From contig JAAFIT010000024.1 of assembly GCA_013298745.1 (NCBI GenBank), forward strand, positions 1 through 10,957: a stretch of DNA of 10,957 nt, given 5' to 3'. The notes below the pieces were generated by a model. That model had not been told where the DNA came from. It ran no database searches and saw only the letters and a program-made list of their open reading frames with translations. The stretch is from Sphingomonadales bacterium (GTDB lineage Bacteria; Pseudomonadota; Alphaproteobacteria; Sphingomonadales; Sphingomonadaceae). A program made the translations under genes and the position numbers. Shown in pieces: positions 6,845 to 10,957 of the stretch (within the stretch, counting starts at the first letter, position 1; every line of letters begins with the position of its first letter).

Positions 6845-7408
6845 CTAACGCAGCCGCTTCACCAGCACCCAGGACTTCTGCTTGACGAAGTTGAGATGAT
6901 AGCCACCGAAGCCGGCCCGGGTGATCTTGACCCGGTCACCCGGCCGGACATTGGGCACTCGGCCGGTATCGACCTGTTTCCACAAATGGCCATTTTCAAG
7001 CAGGAATAGCGTCTGCCCCGACGCATTGGTGTAAAGCTCCGACACCCCGGTTTCGATTTCCTGGATTTCGCCCGGCGGTGGCGCAAATCGGTTCGAACGG
7101 TTGGCGACGGTTTCGGCGCCAAAGGCTTCGCGCTTTGCCACGGCTTCGGCCTCGGCTCGGGCCTTTGTTGCGGCAGCTTGGGCTTCGGCTGCAGCCTTGG
7201 CGGTGGCCGCCGCAAGAACGGCGGCTTCGGCGGCACGCTTTTCACTGGCGGCACGCGCTTCCGGCGAGGCGCTCGCCATCGCCTTGTCGAAACAGGCGAG
7301 GCGATCGGTATCGGACGTGATGCGCACACAGGCCATCAGATCGGCAGCGTTTTGCGCTTGCGCCGGACTGGCGGCGAGCAACAGCAGCGGAACGACAACA
7401 AGACGCAT
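6845..7408 (-). CDS. Secreted Ala-rich coiled-coil protein of unknown function
   Basis: The 187-residue product starts with a short Sec signal peptide (MRLVVVPLLLLAASPAQA) with a likely cut after residue 18, so it is exported to the periplasm. A small segment with C27 and C39 (CVRITSDTDRLACFD) could carry one disulfide; similar short Cys-x11-Cys segments occur at the N-terminus of several proteobacterial periplasmic proteins. Residues 48-95 form a TolA-like Ala/Lys/Glu/Arg-rich helix. The C-terminal part (about 112-187) looks like a small beta domain, with GHLWKQVDTG, RPGDRVKI and GGYHLNFVKQKSWVLVKRL. The ATG at 7408 is supported by the signal peptide and by GGAG 6 bases upstream. The frame is open further upstream to a TTG at 7489 that would precede the signal peptide and is rejected. 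It is divergent from gntR. I do not recognise a family name. Confidence 0.82.
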   Translation of the reverse strand: MRLVVVPLLLLAASPAQAQNAADLMACVRITSDTDRLACFDKAMASASPEARAASEKRAAEAAVLAAATAKAAAEAQAAATKARAEAEAVAKREAFGAETVANRSNRFAPPPGEIQEIETGVSELYTNASGQTLFLLENGHLWKQVDTGRVPNVRPGDRVKITRAGFGGYHLNFVKQKSWVLVKRLR

Positions 7409-7414
7409 GGCAAA

Positions 7415-7418
7415 CTCC
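7415..7418 (-). promoter_or_regulatory. Ribosome binding site GGAG that fixes the start at 7408
   Basis: Reading the minus strand, GGAG is followed by six bases (TTTGCC) and the ATG. It selects the start that begins the signal peptide, not the upstream TTG. It contrasts with the neighbouring gntR start, which has no such site. Confidence 0.6.
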
Positions 7419-7493
7419 GATGGTGACAGAGTCGCTATAGCATGGGGCAAGCGGCGGCTCCTAGAATTGCTGCGACATGGCGCGTGCAAAAAC

Positions 7494-7522
7494 TTGACGA
7501 CTCACTGTGCCACTGCAATAAG
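7494..7522 (+). promoter_or_regulatory. gntR promoter, leaderless, with direct repeat in the spacer
   Basis: TTGACG (7494-7499, 5 of 6 consensus bases), a 17-base spacer and AATAAG (7517-7522, 4 of 6) make the best promoter in the window. The ATG at 7528 is 5 bases beyond the -10 box and has no Shine-Dalgarno sequence, so the transcript should start at or next to the ATG. Within the spacer, CACTG occurs twice (7503-7507 and 7511-7515), 8 bases apart, and may be part of an autoregulatory operator. The operator idea is inference. Confidence 0.55.
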
Positions 7523-7527
7523 ACACC

Positions 7528-7863
7528 ATGTTTTCGAATGAACGCCCGATTTATCGCCAGATCCGCGACATCATTGTCGAGCGCATCCTGTCGAGCGGCG
7601 ACGGCGCACTGTTGCCGTCGGTGAGAGCGCTTGCCGCTGAAGCCGGGGTCAACCCGCTGACCGTCGCCAAGGCCTATCACGACTTGCAGGCGAGTGGTTT
7701 GGTCACTGCCAAAAAGGGCGTCGGGCTGTTTGCGTCGGATGGTGCCGCCAAGGTCCTGCTCAAGTCCGAACGCGCGCTGTTCCTAACAGAGGAATGGCCG
7801 CGCGTGCAGGCGCGCATCGAGCAGCTCGGGCTGAGCGCTGCGGACCTTTTCGAAAAAGCGTAA
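7528..7863 (+). CDS. Short GntR-family transcriptional regulator, YtrA type
   Basis: A 111-residue DNA-binding protein consisting of a GntR winged helix-turn-helix and a short tail. The N-terminal PIYRQIRDIIVERIL (7-21) is the classic GntR opening. The helix-turn-helix spans about 30-51 (LPSVRALAAEAGVNPLTVAKAY) and the wing 57-69 (GLVTAKKGVGLFA). The tail of about 40 residues (SERALFLTEEWPRVQARIEQLGL) is too short for a FadR, HutC or MocR effector domain and fits the YtrA subgroup, which dimerises through this helix. YtrA regulators usually sit first in an operon with ABC transporter genes. None follows here: the next gene is convergent, behind an inverted repeat. The divergent secreted protein or its own promoter is therefore a candidate target. 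Confidence 0.9.
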   Translation: MFSNERPIYRQIRDIIVERILSSGDGALLPSVRALAAEAGVNPLTVAKAYHDLQASGLVTAKKGVGLFASDGAAKVLLKSERALFLTEEWPRVQARIEQLGLSAADLFEKA

Positions 7864-7876
7864 TGCGTAGTGCTTG

Positions 7877-7899
7877 GGCGGCACCGGTCCGGTGCCGCC
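7877..7899. terminator. Perfect 11-bp inverted repeat between convergent genes
   Basis: GGCGGCACCGG (7877-7887) and CCGGTGCCGCC (7889-7899) are exact reverse complements around a single T. A second small repeat, GCCGC-AAA-GCGGC (7901-7913), follows. Both lie in the 55-base gap between the gntR and esterase stops. As RNA this would be a very stable hairpin in either direction, though no U-run follows. A bidirectional transcription end is the simplest reading; a protein-binding palindrome is the alternative. Confidence 0.5.
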
Positions 7900-7918
7900 T
7901 GCCGCAAAGCGGCCGCAA

Positions 7919-9052
7919 CTATTTCGCCGCCAGCGCCTGCCACATCGCCATCGCCAGGCTGAAGGCGCGCATGTCGCCCACGGTCGTCCCGGCCATCTTG
8001 TTCATCGCATAGGCAAAGGTGGTCTGCGCATCGAGATCGTTGATGACGATCGAGCCGCCATATCCGCCCCAATAGCAGCTGTTGGGATTGGCGAACGGCA
8101 TCTGGCCGCCGGGCAGGCCATAACCAAGGCCGTAGTGCACCGGAATGCCGAGCACCATGTCCTCGCCCTGGATCTGCGATTCGAGCGCGCGGCGCACGCC
8201 GGCTTCGCTCAGGATGCGCTTGCCGCCCGACACGCCGCCGTTGGCAACAAGCGTCTGCACCATCGCCACCGAGCGGGCGTTGCCCTGGCCATTGGCGGCG
8301 GGCATTTCGGCGGCACGCCACGCCCTGGTGCGGGTTTCGAGCGGATTGATCGCGGGGTTGCTCGCCATATTGGCGGTCAACGGCCGGTCGGTCATGTCGG
8401 CAATCCCCTGCCCCGGCGGCGGCGGGATCAGCGTCGCGACGCGATGGTCTTCGCTGGCGGGCAGGCCGATGTGGAAATCGGCGCCCAAGGCTTCCGCGAT
8501 TTCGGTGCGGAACAGAGTGCCGAGAGTCACGCCGGCGATACGGCGGACGACTTCTCCAACAAGGAAGCCCTGCGTCATGGCGTGATAGCCGGGGGCGGTT
8601 CCCGGCTCCCAGAACGGCGCTTGCGCAGCGAGCAGGCTGGTGACCTTCTCCCAATCGTAAAGATCGTCCTTGGCCATTTTTTCCTTGAAACCCGACAGCC
8701 CGGCGCTGTGCGACATCAACTGCGCGACGGTGACAGCGGCCTTGCCGTTGGCGGCAAACTCGGGCCAGTAATGCGCCACCGGCTTGGCGAAATCGAGTTC
8801 ACCGCGGTCGGCCAGCAGCAGCGCAGTCAAGGCGCACATCGTCTTGGTCGTCGAATAGACGTTGACGATGGTGTCACGCTCCCAGGGCTTGCCGGTTTCG
8901 GCATCGGCGACACCGGCCCAGATATCGACAACGATCTCCCCCTTCAGCGTCGCGCAGAAGCTGGCGCCGACATCGCCGTCATTGGCGAAATTGGCGGCAA
9001 AGGCGTCGCGGACGCTTTCGAAACCGGCGGCGACATGGCCGTTGATCTGCAT
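7919..9052 (-). CDS. Beta-lactamase-fold serine hydrolase, family VIII esterase-like
   Basis: The 377-residue protein belongs to the class C beta-lactamase/penicillin-binding-protein superfamily (PF00144), in the group of family VIII carboxylesterases. The nucleophile motif STTK gives S67 and K70, and Y156 in GYHAMTQG is the tyrosine base of that group. The conserved MSHSAGLSGF (113-122) and the C-terminal YWGGYGGSIVINDL, which replaces the KTG box of true beta-lactamases, also fit. There is no signal peptide, which argues against a periplasmic beta-lactamase and for a cytoplasmic esterase. The ATG at 9052 has AGAGGA 8 bases upstream. It lies 19 bases after the dGTPase stop, so it is probably the third gene of the racemase-dGTPase-esterase unit. 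Natural substrate unknown. Confidence 0.9.
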   Translation of the reverse strand: MQINGHVAAGFESVRDAFAANFANDGDVGASFCATLKGEIVVDIWAGVADAETGKPWERDTIVNVYSTTKTMCALTALLLADRGELDFAKPVAHYWPEFAANGKAAVTVAQLMSHSAGLSGFKEKMAKDDLYDWEKVTSLLAAQAPFWEPGTAPGYHAMTQGFLVGEVVRRIAGVTLGTLFRTEIAEALGADFHIGLPASEDHRVATLIPPPPGQGIADMTDRPLTANMASNPAINPLETRTRAWRAAEMPAANGQGNARSVAMVQTLVANGGVSGGKRILSEAGVRRALESQIQGEDMVLGIPVHYGLGYGLPGGQMPFANPNSCYWGGYGGSIVINDLDAQTTFAYAMNKMAGTTVGDMRAFSLAMAMWQALAAK

Positions 9053-9060
9053 GAGTTGGG

Positions 9061-9066
9061 TCCTCT
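9061..9066 (-). promoter_or_regulatory. Ribosome binding site of the family VIII esterase gene
   Basis: Reading the minus strand, AGAGGA lies 8 bases before the ATG at 9052, a good Shine-Dalgarno match. It allows internal initiation within the multi-gene transcript after the dGTPase stop. Confidence 0.55.
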
Positions 9067-9071
9067 GGCGT

Positions 9072-10232
9072 TCAGATGAAGATATCTGTGGGCAATGGCG
9101 ATGGCCCGATCAACCGCTGATAACTTTTCAGCGCATAGCGATCGGTCATCCCGGCGATGAAATCGGCGACATGGCGGGCACGGGCGGGTTCCTCCGATGG
9201 CGTCGCCGCCGCCCAGTCACCGGGCATGGCCGCCGGATCGGCGTGGAGCGCGGCAAACAGCCTGGTGACGACATCGCGCGACGGATCACGCAGCGCGGCG
9301 ACCTGCGGATGGCGGTACATTCGCGTCCGCAGGAAATTCTTGAGCACATCGGCTTCGGCCACCATGGCTTTCGACATGCCGACAAGCGTGCGGCCGGCGG
9401 CGCGCACATCGGCAGCCGATTGCGGGGCCGCCACCGCCAGCCGGGCGCGGGTTTCGCTAAGCAGATCGTCGGTCATCCGGCCGATCTGTTCGCGCACCAG
9501 TTCAGGCACCAGCCGTCGCCGGGCACTCAACCCGGGCCAGCGTGCGGTGACGGCAGCGAGGCAATTGGCAGTGAACGGCACGTCCGCAGCCACTTCATCA
9601 AGACTGAACAGCCCGGCGCGGATGCCATCGTCGAGATCGTGATTGTCATAGGCGATATCGTCGGCGATGGCGGCGACCTGCGCCTCCAGCCCGGCATGGC
9701 TCGCGAGATCGAGCGGCCATTCGCCGTCCGCCTCGGCCATCGCCCAGGTCGGAAAGTAGATCGGCCCATTATGCTTGGCGAGGCCTTCCAGCGTCTCCCA
9801 TGACAGGTTGAGGCCGTCCCAGCCGGGATAGCGGTTCTCCAGCCTTGTGACGATGCGCAGCGTCTGGGCGTTGTGATCGAAGCCGCCATAGGGGGCGAGC
9901 GCGGCTTCGAGCGCGTCCTCGCCCGAATGGCCGAAGGGCGGGTGGCCCAGATCATGCGCCAGCGCCAGCGCTTCAGTCAGGTCCTCGTCGAGCCCCAGCG
10001 CGCGGGCCAGCGTGCGGGCGATTTGCGCGACTTCGAGACTGTGCGTCAGCCGCACCCGGAAATGATCGCCATCGGGCGCGACGAACACCTGCGTTTTGTA
10101 GCGCAGGCGCCGGAACGCGCTTGAATGGACGATGCGATCACGGTCGCGCTGGAACGCCGTCCGCGTCGCCGAAGCGGCTTCGGGAAAGCGGCGTCCGCGC
10201 GATTCTGCCGGGTGGGTGGCGTAAGGCTTCAC
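9072..10232 (-). CDS. dgt: Deoxyguanosinetriphosphate triphosphohydrolase-like HD protein
   Basis: The enzyme removes triphosphate from dNTPs and so tunes the nucleotide pool in the cytoplasm; this shorter class often has broad or allosterically controlled specificity. The product has 386 residues from a GTG at 10232. The HD metal set is complete: H64 in RLTHSLEV, H93 and D94 in [14 protein letters not shown], and the aspartate in [14 protein letters not shown] (about 191-192). [20 protein letters not shown] (31-50) and KHNGPI are dGTPase-family segments. The GTG is chosen because family homology begins just after it (residues 7-20) and because it overlaps the racemase stop as GTGA, an arrangement of translational coupling. 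The reading frame stays open upstream into the racemase gene, but that extension is Arg-rich and not homologous. The esterase gene follows after 19 bases. Confidence 0.92.
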   Translation of the reverse strand: MKPYATHPAESRGRRFPEAASATRTAFQRDRDRIVHSSAFRRLRYKTQVFVAPDGDHFRVRLTHSLEVAQIARTLARALGLDEDLTEALALAHDLGHPPFGHSGEDALEAALAPYGGFDHNAQTLRIVTRLENRYPGWDGLNLSWETLEGLAKHNGPIYFPTWAMAEADGEWPLDLASHAGLEAQVAAIADDIAYDNHDLDDGIRAGLFSLDEVAADVPFTANCLAAVTARWPGLSARRRLVPELVREQIGRMTDDLLSETRARLAVAAPQSAADVRAAGRTLVGMSKAMVAEADVLKNFLRTRMYRHPQVAALRDPSRDVVTRLFAALHADPAAMPGDWAAATPSEEPARARHVADFIAGMTDRYALKSYQRLIGPSPLPTDIFI

Positions 10233-10957
10233 CCCAGGTCCGCGTCGAACGCCTTGGTCATCCGCGGGGTGTCGTTGACAGTCAGCGAATAGCGCGGCGC
10301 CGGCGCCGGCTGCATGACGCCATCGACCTCGATGAAGGTGCCGCGTGCGGCGTTGTGGGGATGCGACGGCGCTTCGGCGAGGCTGAGCACCGGCGCAAAG
10401 CAGACGTCGGTCATTTCCATCAGCGCGCACCATTCGTCACGAGTCTTAGTGCGGAACAAGGCCGTCAGCTTGGCCTTCAGTGGCCCCCATTGGCTGCGGT
10501 CCATCTGCGCGTCGAAATCCTTGTCCTCGGTAAGGCCGGCGAGACGCCGCAGTTCGGCGTAGAATTGCGGTTCCAGACTGCCGATGCTGATCCATTTGCC
10601 GTCCGACGTTTCATAGGTGTCGTACATGTGCGCGCCGGTATCGAGCAGATTGGTGCCGCGATCATCGCTCCAGATGCCATTGGCCTTGAAGCCCCAGATC
10701 ATGCTCATCAGCGTTGCGGCACCATCGGTCATTGCTGCATCGATCACCTGGCCCTGGCCGGTCGATTTGGCGTGGAGCAGCGCGCTGACCATGCCGAAGG
10801 CGAGCATCATGCCGCCGCCGCCGAAATCGCCGACCATGTTGATCGGCGGCGTCGGCTTTTCGCCCGCGCGGCCATAGGCGTGCAGGGCCCCTGCCAGCGC
10901 GATATAGTTGATGTCATGCCCGGCTGCCTGGGCATAGGGCCCGAACTGGCCCCAACC
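10229..10957 (-). CDS. Alpha-methylacyl-CoA racemase (CaiB/BaiF CoA-transferase family), C-terminal part
   Basis: The last 242 residues are present; the start lies beyond base 10957. The visible N-terminal end reads [20 protein letters not shown] and soon reaches [10 protein letters not shown]. These two segments carry the catalytic His and Asp of alpha-methylacyl-CoA racemases (H126 and D156 in the Mycobacterium tuberculosis enzyme). They separate this group from formyl-CoA transferases, which use an earlier Asp. The enzyme interconverts (R)- and (S)-2-methylacyl-CoA so that branched-chain fatty acids or sterol side chains can enter beta-oxidation, in the cytoplasm. The C-terminus ([15 protein letters not shown]) is normal for the family, and the gene looks intact within the window. 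Its TGA overlaps the dGTPase GTG by 4 bases. Confidence 0.9.
   Translation of the reverse strand, partial: GWGQFGPYAQAAGHDINYIALAGALHAYGRAGEKPTPPINMVGDFGGGGMMLAFGMVSALLHAKSTGQGQVIDAAMTDGAATLMSMIWGFKANGIWSDDRGTNLLDTGAHMYDTYETSDGKWISIGSLEPQFYAELRRLAGLTEDKDFDAQMDRSQWGPLKAKLTALFRTKTRDEWCALMEMTDVCFAPVLSLAEAPSHPHNAARGTFIEVDGVMQPAPAPRYSLTVNDTPRMTKAFDADLG

Noticed and set aside
7434..7439. TATAGC on the minus strand as a promoter for the secreted protein
   Set aside because: It is at a suitable distance (about 25 bases) from the ATG at 7408, but no -35-like hexamer lies 16-18 bases upstream, so I do not list it as a feature.
7874..9079. A 401-codon plus-strand frame opposite the family VIII esterase
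   Set aside because: The minus-strand gene has the STTK, Tyr and C-terminal motifs and a ribosome site; this product is His/Arg/Gly-rich without motifs and starts inside the inverted repeat region.
10233..10433. N-terminal extension of the dGTPase frame upstream of the GTG at 10232
   Set aside because: The extension overlaps the racemase coding region, is Arg-rich and lacks homology to the family; the GTGA overlap gives a better start.
1..10957. CRISPR array, transposon, phage, toxin-antitoxin or biosynthetic cluster
   Set aside because: No regular repeats, transposase motifs, terminal repeats, small paired toxin-like genes or assembly-line domains were seen; all main genes belong to core metabolic, transport or regulatory families.

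Overview
The window is dense, GC-rich bacterial chromosome with short intergenic gaps. Gene content and protein style point to an alphaproteobacterium, most likely in the Sphingomonadales: a divergent glnD, a DUF1489 protein, a DgcA-like enolase-superfamily epimerase and an alphaproteobacterial-type GalE. The exact genus cannot be told from the sequence. I found no rRNA, tRNA, CRISPR array, insertion sequence or phage gene, and no gap longer than 300 bases lacks a gene.

Layout from left to right. (1) The 5' end of glnD (PII uridylyltransferase) runs leftward out of the window. Divergent from it is a two-gene rightward unit: a TPR plus aspartyl/asparaginyl beta-hydroxylase-like protein, then galE 6 bases later. 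(2) galE converges on a leftward DgcA-like epimerase, and their stop codons overlap by 4 bases. (3) A 101-residue protein of unknown function reads rightward from the epimerase's divergent promoter region and converges on a leftward alpha/beta hydrolase. (4) Divergent from the hydrolase is the magnesium transporter gene mgtE, with a DUF1489 gene overlapping its stop as ATGA. (5) A secreted, Ala-rich coiled-coil protein reads leftward, divergent from a short YtrA-type GntR regulator. (6) A leftward unit enters from the right edge: alpha-methylacyl-CoA racemase (partial), a dGTPase-like HD hydrolase coupled by a GTGA overlap, and a family VIII esterase/beta-lactamase-fold hydrolase. A perfect 11-bp inverted repeat separates it from the GntR gene.

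The genes are mostly core metabolism and housekeeping: nitrogen signalling, UDP-sugar interconversion, D-amino-acid or dipeptide epimerisation, Mg2+ transport, dNTP pool control and branched acyl-CoA epimerisation. I see no clear new multi-gene system. The most interesting signal is regulatory. At five starts (glnD, the TPR/hydroxylase gene, the 101-residue gene, mgtE and gntR) a -10-like hexamer ends 5-7 bases before the ATG and no Shine-Dalgarno sequence is visible, which suggests widespread leaderless mRNAs. The second is the pairing of the TPR/beta-hydroxylase with GalE, whose target is unknown.
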